A stretch of 22,189 nucleotides of DNA from JBQTHI01 sp052390035 (GCA_052390035.1 JBQTHI010000089.1:1-22189), one strand, 5' to 3'; counted from the stretch's first letter, positions 14,534 through 22,189 are shown. Numbers and translations: made by a program. The notes: generated from the sequence alone by a model not told the origin.

Positions 14534-15714
14534 CCGGAGTCGCCGAACTTCGAATCGGCCTGGTCGGTTTTGGATGGATGGGACAGGCCCACTCCCGGTC
14601 CTACCGCAGCATTCCGGTCTACTTTCCCGATGCGGGCATTCGCCCCCGCCTGGTAGGAGTCGCCGACAGCATCCCTGCCCGGCTCGAGCTGGCGACCAGC
14701 ACCTTCGGCTATGAAAGCGGCACGGAGGACTGGAGGACGCTGGTCGAAAGAGCGGACATCGACATCATTGACATCACGGCGCCCAACGCCATGCACGAGC
14801 AGATCGCCACGATCGCCGCCTCCGCGGGGAAACACGTCTTTTGCGAGAAACCGGTCGGGATCACCCCAGAAGCCACTGCCAAGATCGAAGCTGCGGGCCG
14901 GGCGGCCGGAGTCATCACCGGGTGCGGCTACAACTACCGATGGGCGCCGATGGTCCGTTACACGAAGGAGTTGCTCGAACAAGGTCGTTTCGGCGATCTC
15001 ACCCACTATCGCGGCCGGTTCTTCACCATGTATGGGCGCGATCGTCTCGGCCTGCTCTCCTGGCGATTCCTCCAGGAGAAGGGGGGCTACGGGGCCCTTA
15101 CCGACATCATGAGCCACACCGTCGATCTAGCCCTCCACCTGGCTGGCCCGATCCGGCGGGTGGTTTCGGTCAAGGAAACCTTCGTCAAGGAGCGCCCTCT
15201 GCCCACCTCGGGTCAGGGGACCCACTACGACCGCGGGCATCCCGAGGATCCGACCGGATCGGTGACTAACGAGGACTATGTGGGTGCCCTGGTTGAGTTC
15301 GAGAACACAGCCCGGGGAACCCTGGAGGCCGACCGCTCGATCTTCGGTCCGCAGAGCTCAATGGCTTTTGAGCTCAACGGCTCCAAGGGAGCGGCCTCCT
15401 GGGACCATGAAAAGCTCAACCAGCTCAAGCTCTACCTGGCCGAGGAGCAGCCCAACGATGGGTTCATCGAGGTGCTGGCGGGCGACGCCTTTCCAAGGCA
15501 GGGCAACATGGTCCCGGGCGGTGGCAACTCCCTCGGCTATGAGGACATGAAGATCATCGAAGCCTTGGAGTATTTGACAGCCGTGGCGGAGGGACGTCCG
15601 TTTCATCCCGGTTTCGAGGACGCCCTGGCGGTGGCATCCGTCCTCCAGACTATGACCCGATCCTGGATGAGCGGTCGATGGGAAGAGGTACGTTCAGTGA
15701 CCGTCACCGGCTGA
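14530..15714 (+). CDS. Gfo/Idh/MocA oxidoreductase, second paralogue (about 390-residue type)
   Basis: This 394-residue NAD(P)-dependent sugar or cyclitol dehydrogenase has the Rossmann motif GFGWMG (13-18), EKP with Lys107, and the catalytic pair Asp192/His196 in GGYGALTDIMSHTVDLA. It differs from the two shorter paralogues by a longer C-terminal sheet domain with SWRFLQEKGGYGAL and a THYDRGHPEDPTGSVTNEDY loop. This resembles the longer subgroup that includes levoglucosan- and glucoside-type 3-dehydrogenases. It may oxidise another inositol isomer, a methyl-inositol or a glycoside; the sequence does not decide. ATG 14530 overlaps the upstream TGA as ATGA. The next gene starts one base after its stop codon. 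Confidence 0.87.
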   Translation: MTGVAELRIGLVGFGWMGQAHSRSYRSIPVYFPDAGIRPRLVGVADSIPARLELATSTFGYESGTEDWRTLVERADIDIIDITAPNAMHEQIATIAASAGKHVFCEKPVGITPEATAKIEAAGRAAGVITGCGYNYRWAPMVRYTKELLEQGRFGDLTHYRGRFFTMYGRDRLGLLSWRFLQEKGGYGALTDIMSHTVDLALHLAGPIRRVVSVKETFVKERPLPTSGQGTHYDRGHPEDPTGSVTNEDYVGALVEFENTARGTLEADRSIFGPQSSMAFELNGSKGAASWDHEKLNQLKLYLAEEQPNDGFIEVLAGDAFPRQGNMVPGGGNSLGYEDMKIIEALEYLTAVAEGRPFHPGFEDALAVASVLQTMTRSWMSGRWEEVRSVTVTG

Positions 15715-15715
15715 G

Positions 15716-16477
15716 ATGCTCGAGAACGCCGCCAAATCGAAGCTTCGCCGGGGCGAAACGGTGGTGGGCTGTTTCGTCCGGTACTCAGATCCCAGCCTGA
15801 CCGAATTCATCTCGATGCAGGGATGGGACTTTCTGATCTTCGATGCCGAACATGGGACTCTTGAGCCACGGGAGGTCGAGGACCTATGCCGGGCGGCCGA
15901 GCTGCGGGGAGCAACGCCGATCGCCCGGGTCCCCTCGAATCAGCCGCATCTGCTGCTTCGTTACCTCGACACCGGCATTCAGGGAGTCCATGTGCCTTGG
16001 GTCAACACCGCAACCGAGGCGGCGGCGGCGGTGGCGGGTGTGAAATACGGACCGACGGGAGTCCGAGGACTGGCCGGCACCCGCGCCTCCGACTGGGGCA
16101 TGTCGGGCGCCCTCAACGAATACACCGAGTTCGCTAACCGGGAGACCTTGCTCGTCATCCACATCGAAACCGAACAAGCGGTGGCGGCGATCGATGACTA
16201 CCTGGCCATTGACGGGATCGACGTGTTGTTCATGGGGCCTACCGACCTCTCCCAGTCGATCGGGGTCACCGGGCAGATCCATCACCCGCGAGTACGGGCG
16301 GCGATGGAGCAAGTTGCCTCCGCTGTAGTCGGATCCGACAAAGCCCTGGGTCTGTTTGCCGGGACCGTGGAAATGGCCCGGGAATGGCAGGAGCGGGGAG
16401 CCCGATACATCGCCACCGGCACCGACGGCTTCCTCCGTAACGGGATGTCGGGCTATCTGAATGGGGTTAGACAGTGA
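15716..16477 (+). CDS. HpcH/HpaI-family class II aldolase
   Basis: This 253-residue TIM-barrel enzyme belongs to the metal-dependent pyruvate aldolase family that includes 2,4-dihydroxyhept-2-enedioate aldolase and 2-keto-3-deoxy-L-rhamnonate aldolase. Expected catalytic and metal residues are present: His46 in FDAEHGTLEP, Arg71 in IARVPSN, Glu151 in VIHIETEQA and Asp177 in MGPTDLSQSIG, with GVRGLAGTRASDWG as the substrate-proximal loop. Such enzymes split 2-keto-3-deoxy acids into pyruvate and an aldehyde. The standard inositol route does not need this activity, so a branch forming a keto-deoxy acid is suggested. It starts one base after the preceding stop, and its own stop overlaps the next GTG as GTGA. 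Confidence 0.9.
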   Translation: MLENAAKSKLRRGETVVGCFVRYSDPSLTEFISMQGWDFLIFDAEHGTLEPREVEDLCRAAELRGATPIARVPSNQPHLLLRYLDTGIQGVHVPWVNTATEAAAAVAGVKYGPTGVRGLAGTRASDWGMSGALNEYTEFANRETLLVIHIETEQAVAAIDDYLAIDGIDVLFMGPTDLSQSIGVTGQIHHPRVRAAMEQVASAVVGSDKALGLFAGTVEMAREWQERGARYIATGTDGFLRNGMSGYLNGVRQ

Positions 16478-17292
16478 CCGAGCAGCGCTTTGGCGACCAG
16501 GTGGCCTTGGTCACCGGCAGCACCCAGGGGATTGGCGAGGCCACAGCTCGCCGCCTAGTGGCGGAAGGAGTCAGAGGAATCGTCATCTGTGGCCGCAACA
16601 CCGAGCGGGGCGAGGCGGTGACGGCCAGCCTGGCGTCCCCGACCACCGATGCTCTCTTCGTCCCGGTCGATCTGGCCGAAGCCGACAGCTGTCGGGAACT
16701 GATCGCCGCCGCCGACCAGCGGTTCGGACGGATCGACGTACTCATCAATGCCGCCGGCCTTTCGACCAGAGGGACGATCATCGACACCACCATCGAGTTG
16801 TGGGACCGGCTGATGGCCGTCAACGCCAGGGCACCCTTCCTGCTGATGCAAGGAGCCATCGCCATCATGCGGAGGGAAGGGATAGCTGGAACGATCGTCA
16901 ACGTTGGTTCGGTGGCCTCCTACGGGAGTGTGCCCTACCTCACCCCCTATACAGCCTCCAAGGGGGCGCTCATGAGCCTCAGCCGCAACGTCGCCTATTC
17001 GGTCATGTGGGACAGGATCAGGGTCAACCACCTCAATCCCGGGTGGATGGACACGCCGGGCGAGGACGGAATCCAGCGAAGGTTCCATTCCGGTGGGGAC
17101 GATTGGCTGGCAGCGGCCGAGGCAAGCAGACCTTTTGGCCGGTTGATCAAACCGGAAGAACTGGCCGGTGTTATCGCCTTTCTGGCGTCGGCCGACTCGG
17201 GGATGATGACCGGGGCGGTCATCGAATTTGACCAGTCCGTGCGAGGGGCGGGACCACAGGCCACCCCTGCCCCCGAAGAGACCCCGCGGTGA
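16474..17292 (+). CDS. Short-chain dehydrogenase/reductase
   Basis: This 272-residue classical SDR has the cofactor motif TGSTQGIG (14-21), NAAG (92-95), and the catalytic Ser146 (NVGS), Tyr159 and Lys163 (YTASK), followed by NHLNPGWMDTPG. It should reduce or oxidise a sugar, cyclitol or small keto compound with NAD(P). The start is GTG at 16474, joined to the upstream TGA as GTGA. The Pro/Thr-rich end (ATPAPEETPR) looks like an unstructured tail. Within the operon it could oxidise a cyclitol, or reduce malonate semialdehyde made by the aldolase step; neither is shown by sequence. Confidence 0.88.
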   Translation: MTEQRFGDQVALVTGSTQGIGEATARRLVAEGVRGIVICGRNTERGEAVTASLASPTTDALFVPVDLAEADSCRELIAAADQRFGRIDVLINAAGLSTRGTIIDTTIELWDRLMAVNARAPFLLMQGAIAIMRREGIAGTIVNVGSVASYGSVPYLTPYTASKGALMSLSRNVAYSVMWDRIRVNHLNPGWMDTPGEDGIQRRFHSGGDDWLAAAEASRPFGRLIKPEELAGVIAFLASADSGMMTGAVIEFDQSVRGAGPQATPAPEETPR

Positions 17293-17302
17293 TGGCGGCG
17301 TC

Positions 17303-18172
17303 ATGATCACCCGGGCGTCTCGCTCGGACCGGGTCCTGGTACCCCACGTCGACGATGTGGCCTGCTCGCATAGTGCCAACCGGGCGATGATCGAACTTGG
17401 TCGGGCCGGGGCCGTCACATGCGGGTCGGTCATGGTCCCCCCGTCCTGGTTCCCCGAGCTTTCCCGATCACCCAACCTGTCCGAATTCGACCTCGGGATC
17501 CATCTCACCCTTACCTCAGAGTCGGCCGCCTTTCGATGGAGACCAATCTCCACCACGAGCCCCGCCTCGGGTTTGATCGACGACGCCGGCTACATGTGGT
17601 CAACCGTCTCCGCCCTTCGGAGGCGTGCCCATCCCGAGGCGGTGGAGACCGAATTGCGGGCCCAGATCGATCGGGGGCTGGCGGCGGGAATCGACGTCAC
17701 CCACCTCGATCATCACATGGGAGCGGCTCTCGCTCCCGAGTTCGTCGATGTCACCGTCCAGATTGCCGTGGATTACCGACTTCCTCTGTTCTTTCCCACG
17801 AATCTGGCGGGATTTCTCGACTCCCTGGAAATGGGAACGGTGGCGGTTGCCGACTTGTCCCGTGCCAGAGCCATGGCGGAACCATGGGCGATCGGCGACA
17901 CCTTCCTGATGGGACTGAGCTATCAGTCCGAGCCCGATCCGGCCGACACCTTCCGGCGACTCCTCAACGACCTGGGTCCGGGCATCACTTACCTGTCCCT
18001 CCACTGCTCAAGTCCTGGGGACATCGAGCAAATCCATCCAAACGATGCCGCCTGGCGGATCGGTGAATACCGCCTGTTCTCGGATCCGGAATTCACGGGA
18101 TGGCTCCAAGGGATCGGAGTGAAGATTACGGGCATGCGGGGCTTCCGCGACCGGACCCGCGCCTCAGGCTGA
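17303..18172 (+). CDS. YdjC/ChbG-family carbohydrate deacetylase-like protein
   Basis: This 289-residue protein resembles the YdjC/ChbG/HpnK family, whose studied members remove N-acetyl groups from amino sugars using a divalent metal. The family DD motif appears as PHVDDVACSHSAN (Asp17-Asp18), with LGIHLTLTSE and THLDHHMG supplying the histidines expected at the metal site and YLSLHCS near the end. Wording of the motifs departs from the usual NADDFG and HxDxHxH, so it is a divergent member. ATG 17303 is 10 bases after the SDR stop; the frame is open to 17228 but that lies in the SDR gene. It is last in the iolG operon and meets the next gene tail to tail with 8 bases between. A deacetylase here hints at an N-acetylated amino-cyclitol or glycoside substrate. 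Confidence 0.78.
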   Translation: MITRASRSDRVLVPHVDDVACSHSANRAMIELGRAGAVTCGSVMVPPSWFPELSRSPNLSEFDLGIHLTLTSESAAFRWRPISTTSPASGLIDDAGYMWSTVSALRRRAHPEAVETELRAQIDRGLAAGIDVTHLDHHMGAALAPEFVDVTVQIAVDYRLPLFFPTNLAGFLDSLEMGTVAVADLSRARAMAEPWAIGDTFLMGLSYQSEPDPADTFRRLLNDLGPGITYLSLHCSSPGDIEQIHPNDAAWRIGEYRLFSDPEFTGWLQGIGVKITGMRGFRDRTRASG

Positions 18173-18180
18173 AGGCTGGC

Positions 18181-19182
18181 TCAGACCTCGACCCACCGAC
18201 CCGAGATCGCCGAGCGTTGCACTGCCAACCCGATCGAAACGGCTCGGTTGCTGGCCTCCGCACCCGGTATCTCGGTGGGTCCTCCCCCGACAGCCGAGGC
18301 GAAGGCCAACGCCTGCCCGGCAATCCCGGCGACGGTTACGTCCTCGACCTCTGAACCTGCCACCACCTCGATCCCATCACGAGTCGCCAGGCGGGCACGG
18401 CCGGTGGGGAGGCTGTCGATGAAGATCGCTCCTTCCGATCCGAGAATCTCGGTACGCACGTCGTCGCCATAGCGGCCGTTGCGGGACAAGTCGACCGCCG
18501 CCGCCGCCCCCCCGGTCAGATCGATAAGCGCCGCCAGATTGTCGACGTCCCCCACGGCGCCTAACGCCTCGTCCACGATCGCCAGATTTCGAGCCAGGAC
18601 CCGTTCCACCCGACAGCCCGTCAGCCATTCGGCCAGGTCGTATTCGTGAACGCCGCAGTCGATCGCCAGTCCTCCGCTCACCGCGGGGTCGCAGAATTCG
18701 GGCGGTGGAGGATCGGCGTCCCACTGGGAGAGACGGACCAGCACCGGTCGTCCGATGGTTCCCCGTTCCACTACTGCCTTGGCGTGTCGCCAGGGAGGGG
18801 AGAAACGACGCCAGAACCCGACCTGCAGGATCCGACCGAGCGCAGCAGCCTTGGCGCCCAGAGCGGCACCGGCCTGAACGTCAAGGGCGAGGGGCTTCTC
18901 ACACAAAACGTGGGCCCCGTTCTCTAGAGCCTTGGCCACGATCGCCGGATGAGTGGGGGTGGGAGTGGCGATGAGCCACCCGTCGGGGTGATACAAATCT
19001 TGCAGATGCTCGACTGAATCGAGCGCGGCCGCGGCGGCTTCGGTCGCCACCCGGTTGGCTTGATCGATTCTCTGGTCGACCACCGCGACGACGGAGATCC
19101 CATCCATGCGACTGAGGGTTCGGGCATGGAAGGCACCCATCCGGCCCGCTCCAACGACGGCCAATCTGACGGGGGCAGCCAC
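18181..19182 (-). CDS. Gfo/Idh/MocA oxidoreductase, third paralogue (inositol-dehydrogenase-like)
   Basis: This 333-residue NAD(P)-dependent dehydrogenase has GAGRMG (11-16), EKP with Lys96, GFWRRF like the GFxRRY of inositol dehydrogenases, and the catalytic pair Asp175/His179 in GGLAIDCGVHEYDLAEW. Size and motifs are nearer to the iolG-like gene at 11608 than to the longer one at 14530. It ends a different operon, 17 bases after a PotA-type ATPase, so its substrate may be what that importer brings in. The GTG start at 19182 is preceded directly by GGAG, too close for a good binding site, while an in-frame TAA nine bases upstream of the GTG rules out an earlier start. A few codons of uncertainty at the N terminus remain. 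Confidence 0.87.
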   Translation of the reverse strand: MAAPVRLAVVGAGRMGAFHARTLSRMDGISVVAVVDQRIDQANRVATEAAAAALDSVEHLQDLYHPDGWLIATPTPTHPAIVAKALENGAHVLCEKPLALDVQAGAALGAKAAALGRILQVGFWRRFSPPWRHAKAVVERGTIGRPVLVRLSQWDADPPPPEFCDPAVSGGLAIDCGVHEYDLAEWLTGCRVERVLARNLAIVDEALGAVGDVDNLAALIDLTGGAAAAVDLSRNGRYGDDVRTEILGSEGAIFIDSLPTGRARLATRDGIEVVAGSEVEDVTVAGIAGQALAFASAVGGGPTEIPGAEASNRAVSIGLAVQRSAISGRWVEV

Positions 19183-19199
19183 CTCCGAAAGTTAACTGG

Positions 19200-20306
19200 T
19201 CAGGTCTTCGCCCCAGAAATGGGTTCCCAGATCAGGTTGGTCGCCGCCGCCGGCCATGACACCGACACGATCTGGCCGGATCCGATCGGGAGGCGCGACC
19301 CCGGTCCCAGATTCTTGTCCCGGACGGTCAAGACCGTCCCCTCCTCGAGGCCGACCCGGTAGAGGATGTCGTTGCCCACGAACACGACGTCCTCCAAACG
19401 CCCGGTTGTGGTGTTGTCTGCCAGATCCGGCGAACCAAGTCGCAGACGTTCGGGTCGAATCATCACCGCCACCGATACTCCGGGCGTGATCTTGCCATCG
19501 ACCTTGGCCCGGATCACACCGACTCCGGGGACCGCAACCTCGGCGACATCATCGGCCAAAGAGGTGACCGTTCCTTGCAGGAAGTTGCTCGACCCGATGA
19601 AGTCGGCAACGAATCGACTCTCCGGCCGATCGTAGAGCCCGGCCGGTGCGTCGACCTGCAACACCCGCCCGAGGTTCATCACCGCCACCCGGTCCGACAT
19701 GGTCAACGCCTCCTCTTGATCGTGGGTGACGTAGACAAAAGTGATGCCCACTTCTCGTTGGAGTCGTTTGAGTTCGAACTGCATCTCTTTACGGAGCTTC
19801 TGATCGAGGGCACCCAGCGGCTCGTCGAGCAGGAGAACGGCGGGTTGGTTGACCAGAGCCCGTGCCAGGGCGACCCGTTGCTGCTGCCCTCCCGAGAGCT
19901 GACGCGGTTTGCGACGGGCCATGGCATCGAGCTGAACCATGGCTAGCGCCTCGCCTGCCCGCTTCTTGACCTCGGCATCGGCGACCCCTTTGACCCGCAG
20001 CCCAAAGGCAACGTTCTCGGCAACTGTCAGGTGCGGGAATAGCGCATAACTCTGAAACACCAGGTTCACGTTGCGACGTTGGGCCGGCACCGAGGTCATG
20101 TCTCTTCCGTCAATTCGAAGAATCCCGGTGGTTGGGAACTCGAAACCGGCGATCATCCGCAAGGTGGTCGTCTTGCCGCACCCTGATGGGCCGAGCAAAG
20201 AGAAGAACTCTCCCTGTCCAATCTCAAGGTCGATGGCTTCCACCGCCACCACTTCTCCAAAGCTCTTGCTTACTCCCACAAATTCGACGGCTGGAGGCGT
20301 CGTCAT
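19200..20306 (-). CDS. PotA-like ABC transporter ATP-binding protein (polyamine/iron/thiamine class)
   Basis: This 368-residue ATPase powers the importer encoded just upstream. Walker A is GPSGCGKTT (39-47), the signature LSGGQ (137-141), Walker B LLLDEPLGALD, and the switch histidine lies in YVTHDQEEA. After about residue 240 comes a TOBE-type regulatory region (VAVMIRPERLRLG, DVVFVGNDILYRVGLEEG) as in PotA and MalK relatives. FVADFIGSSNFLQG is typical of the PotA group. ATG 20306 overlaps the upstream permease TGA as ATGA. Substrate class follows the permeases and binding protein: spermidine/putrescine is the family archetype, but many such systems carry other small cations or organic compounds. 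Confidence 0.93.
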   Translation of the reverse strand: MTTPPAVEFVGVSKSFGEVVAVEAIDLEIGQGEFFSLLGPSGCGKTTTLRMIAGFEFPTTGILRIDGRDMTSVPAQRRNVNLVFQSYALFPHLTVAENVAFGLRVKGVADAEVKKRAGEALAMVQLDAMARRKPRQLSGGQQQRVALARALVNQPAVLLLDEPLGALDQKLRKEMQFELKRLQREVGITFVYVTHDQEEALTMSDRVAVMNLGRVLQVDAPAGLYDRPESRFVADFIGSSNFLQGTVTSLADDVAEVAVPGVGVIRAKVDGKITPGVSVAVMIRPERLRLGSPDLADNTTTGRLEDVVFVGNDILYRVGLEEGTVLTVRDKNLGPGSRLPIGSGQIVSVSWPAAATNLIWEPISGAKT

Positions 20307-21094
20307 GGCCGTTCGTTCCGCACTCGCACCCGGGTTAGGCGCTCGGCGAGCAACACCAACGCCACCGAGGCGGCCATCACGGTGGTCGCCAGCGCCACCA
20401 CCTGAGGAAAGCGATTGGCAAAACGGACCTGCCCGAAAATGAACACCGGAAGGGTGGGCTCACGTCCGACCGTGAAAGAGGCGAGCACAAACTCATCGAA
20501 CGAGACCGTGAATGCCACGAGCCACGCGGCGAACATCGCCGGGGCAATTAGAGGAAGGACAACCCGTCGCAGCAGATACGGATATGAGGCGCCCAAATCG
20601 CGTGCTGCTTCCTCCAGGCTGGGATCGAAGCCGACCAGGCGGGCAGCGACGATCAGCGTTGTGTAAGGAATCGCCACCACCACGTGGGCCGTGGCCACGG
20701 TCAACAACGAACGGCTCACGTCGAGCACCGCAAAGAGCACCAGCAGCGCCACGCCCAGAATCAGGAACGGGACCAGGAGCGGCATCAGGGTTAACACTGC
20801 GAACACGGTCTTTCCCGGGAAACGGAAGCGAACCAGGGCGATGGCAGCCAGAGTCCCCAGGGCAGTCGCAAGGGTGCTCGCTCCGACAGCCACGACCGCA
20901 CTGTTGCGTACGGCTGCCAGCAGCTGCGAGTTCGACAACATCCCTTCGTACCATCTGGACGTCAATCCTTTCAAGGGAAAGGCGAGCGCCGTTCCGTCGT
21001 TCAACGAGAAGAGGAACAGGATCCCGAGCGGGAGATAGAGCAACAGCGCCAATCCGACGTAGTAGGCCGGCAGCAGCCTGCCCTGGCGCTTCAC
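20303..21094 (-). CDS. PotC-like ABC transporter permease
   Basis: This 263-residue membrane protein has about six hydrophobic helices, starting with LLPAYYVGLALLLYLPLGIL. It has the conserved cytoplasmic EAA loop EEAARDLGASYPYLLRRVVLPL that docks on the ATPase, and SFDEFVLASFTVG, a strong PotC-type signature. The LNDGTALAFPLKGLTSRWYEGM stretch after the first helix is also typical. The start is GTG at 21094, overlapping the partner permease TGA as GTGA. It forms the channel with the product of the gene at 21091-22017. Confidence 0.93.
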   Translation of the reverse strand: MKRQGRLLPAYYVGLALLLYLPLGILFLFSLNDGTALAFPLKGLTSRWYEGMLSNSQLLAAVRNSAVVAVGASTLATALGTLAAIALVRFRFPGKTVFAVLTLMPLLVPFLILGVALLVLFAVLDVSRSLLTVATAHVVVAIPYTTLIVAARLVGFDPSLEEAARDLGASYPYLLRRVVLPLIAPAMFAAWLVAFTVSFDEFVLASFTVGREPTLPVFIFGQVRFANRFPQVVALATTVMAASVALVLLAERLTRVRVRNERP

Positions 21095-22017
21095 GACGAT
21101 CCTTCGATCAGCCGCCGAAGACCGACCAATCTGGCCGCCACCCCCACGATGATCAGGACGAGGGCAAGCATGACGAGAGCCATCGCCGAGCCCAGAGGCC
21201 AGTTGACTCCATCACCGAAGAAAAGTTCGACGACGTTGCCAAACAAGACGCCCCTGGTACCTCCGACCAGAAGCGGGGCCACGTATTCGCCGACGGTCGG
21301 GATGAAGACCATGACGAAGGCCGCCAGGACACCGGGAGCGCTCAGGGGAAGGGTCACTTTGAAGAATGACTGACGTCGTTCGGCGCCGAGGTCGGCAGCC
21401 GCCTCCAGCAACGTCCGATCGATCCTGAGGAGAGCGGCATAGATTGGTAGGGCGACGAAGGGCAGCCAGGCATAGATCAGGGTCACCACGACCGCCGTCC
21501 GGCTGTAGAGCAGCACCGGAGACGGTTCGGTCGACACCCCGATGAACGACAAGAAATTGTTAAGGGCCCCGTTCGATCCGAGGATGATCTTCCAGGCGAT
21601 CGTCCGCAGTAGATAACTGGTCCAAAACGGAAGGATGATCAAGGTGAGAAGCAGCCCGGCCGAACGCCGGACCCGAAATGCCAGGAAGTAAGCAACCGGG
21701 TAGGCAAGGACACAGGTGGCGAATGCCACCAGCAACGACACCCGGACCGAGGTCCACAGGAGTGGGAGGTAGGTGCCCCCTCCGATGATGTTCCGATAGT
21801 GATCGAGAGTCGGGACCCAGCCCCAGGCCAATGGTCCCCCCCGTAAGTCGGGCCGGAAGCTGGTGATGATCATCATCGCCACCGGCACAACAAAAAAGAC
21901 GACGAGGAACAGGACCGGGCCGGCAATGACCGCCCGCCACGTGCCGGGACGGCGAGCGATTAGCCCCTTCTCCCTAGACGGAGATCTTTTCAGCCTGCTG
22001 CCTTCACCTCCGCCCAT
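21091..22017 (-). CDS. PotB-like ABC transporter permease
   Basis: This 308-residue membrane protein is the second channel subunit. It has about six hydrophobic segments beginning with AVIAGPVLFLVVFFVVPVAM, followed by LDHYRNIIGG. Later come SYLLRTIAWKIILGSNGALN and the EAA loop EAAADLGAERRQSFFKVTLPL, both usual for PotB. IPTVGEYVAPLLVGG is the PotB counterpart of the PotC SFDEF segment. ATG 22017 lies inside the end of the binding-protein gene, giving a 28-base overlap, longer than the other junctions here. No clear ribosome binding site is seen, so translation is probably coupled to the upstream gene. The first 28 residues are polar and basic. Confidence 0.92.
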   Translation of the reverse strand: MGGGEGSRLKRSPSREKGLIARRPGTWRAVIAGPVLFLVVFFVVPVAMMIITSFRPDLRGGPLAWGWVPTLDHYRNIIGGGTYLPLLWTSVRVSLLVAFATCVLAYPVAYFLAFRVRRSAGLLLTLIILPFWTSYLLRTIAWKIILGSNGALNNFLSFIGVSTEPSPVLLYSRTAVVVTLIYAWLPFVALPIYAALLRIDRTLLEAAADLGAERRQSFFKVTLPLSAPGVLAAFVMVFIPTVGEYVAPLLVGGTRGVLFGNVVELFFGDGVNWPLGSAMALVMLALVLIIVGVAARLVGLRRLIEGSS

Positions 22018-22189
22018 AGTTCCACGTAATTGGCGTGGGTATCGAGCGAAATCGGAACGGTGAAGTTGGTCCGGTCAAGAATTGAAGGGTCATCGAGAGA
22101 CAGGGCGGTGATCAGGTTCGCATCCTCGACCACCGAAAAGTACTCCGGAACGACGTGCCCATAGGCGTAGTCGACCAGCAGATGGGTCG
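21990..22189 (-). CDS. 3' end of a PotD-like substrate-binding protein gene, cut by the window edge
   Basis: Reading the minus strand from the right edge gives an open frame of about 65 codons ending in TGA at 21992-21990. It contains THLLVDYAYGHVVPEYF, then SLDDPSIL, and closes with TPISLDT-like and NYVELWAEVKAAG segments. A C terminus of this kind (bulky ELWAEVKA end helix) and its place directly before PotB-, PotC- and PotA-type genes mark it as the extracellular binding protein of that importer. The ligand-binding residues lie outside the window, so the substrate cannot be judged. Confidence 0.75.
   Translation of the reverse strand, partial: THLLVDYAYGHVVPEYFSVVEDANLITALSLDDPSILDRTNFTVPISLDTHANYVELWAEVKAAG

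Noticed and set aside
1..22189. CRISPR arrays, tRNA or rRNA genes, insertion sequences, phage genes
   Set aside because: No regularly spaced repeats, cloverleaf-like or rRNA-like segments, transposase or integrase-like frames, or paired terminal inverted repeats were noticed; nearly all the sequence is tightly packed metabolic genes.

Overview
The window is a high-GC, gene-dense bacterial segment whose core is a myo-inositol (cyclitol) uptake and breakdown locus under an apparent LacI-family regulator. Start codons are often GTG or TTG, and neighbouring genes are repeatedly joined by 4-base ATGA/GTGA overlaps. The main binding lipoprotein has an Ala/Thr/Pro/Gly linker after its lipid cysteine, and the aldolase is of the type found next to iolC in Corynebacterium. 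Together these suggest an actinobacterium, possibly an Acidimicrobiia-like lineage. That placement is an inference; no rRNA or marker gene is present.

Layout. Positions 1-2835, minus strand: iolC, a DeoC/LacD-type aldolase and iolB form a coupled operon, followed by the first codons of an unidentified gene at the left edge. Positions 2925-5802, plus strand: iolD and the LacI-type regulator. Positions 5799-11385, minus strand: a sugar ABC importer (binding lipoprotein, an unusually large permease, a single-domain ATPase), then an RmlD-like reductase and a trypsin-like lipoprotein. Positions 11608-18172, plus strand: a seven-gene coupled operon of iolG-like and iolE-like genes, a 2-hydroxyacid dehydrogenase, a second Gfo/Idh/MocA oxidoreductase, an HpcH/HpaI aldolase, an SDR and a YdjC/ChbG-type deacetylase. 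Positions 18181-22189, minus strand: a polyamine-type ABC importer (potD fragment, potB, potC, potA-like) ending in a third Gfo/Idh/MocA oxidoreductase.

How it works together. Known chemistry gives: import, then IolG (inositol to inosose), IolE (dehydration), IolD (ring opening), IolB (isomerisation), IolC (phosphorylation) and the aldolase (dihydroxyacetone phosphate plus malonate semialdehyde). No IolA (malonate-semialdehyde dehydrogenase) lies in the window. Three copies of a 14-bp palindrome, TTGGAACGTTCCAA or a one-base variant, lie just downstream of predicted promoters of iolC, the binding-protein gene and the iolG operon. Each promoter can be read as TTGACA/G, 18 bp, TAnnnT. This is a self-contained putative regulon for the adjacent LacI-type protein.

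Most notable: this operator set (one copy contains the apparent TTG start codon of iolC), a permease carrying about 265 extra, mostly hydrophobic residues, a perfect 13-bp hairpin between binding-protein and permease genes, and accessory enzymes in the iolG/iolE operon that point to a substrate range wider than plain myo-inositol.
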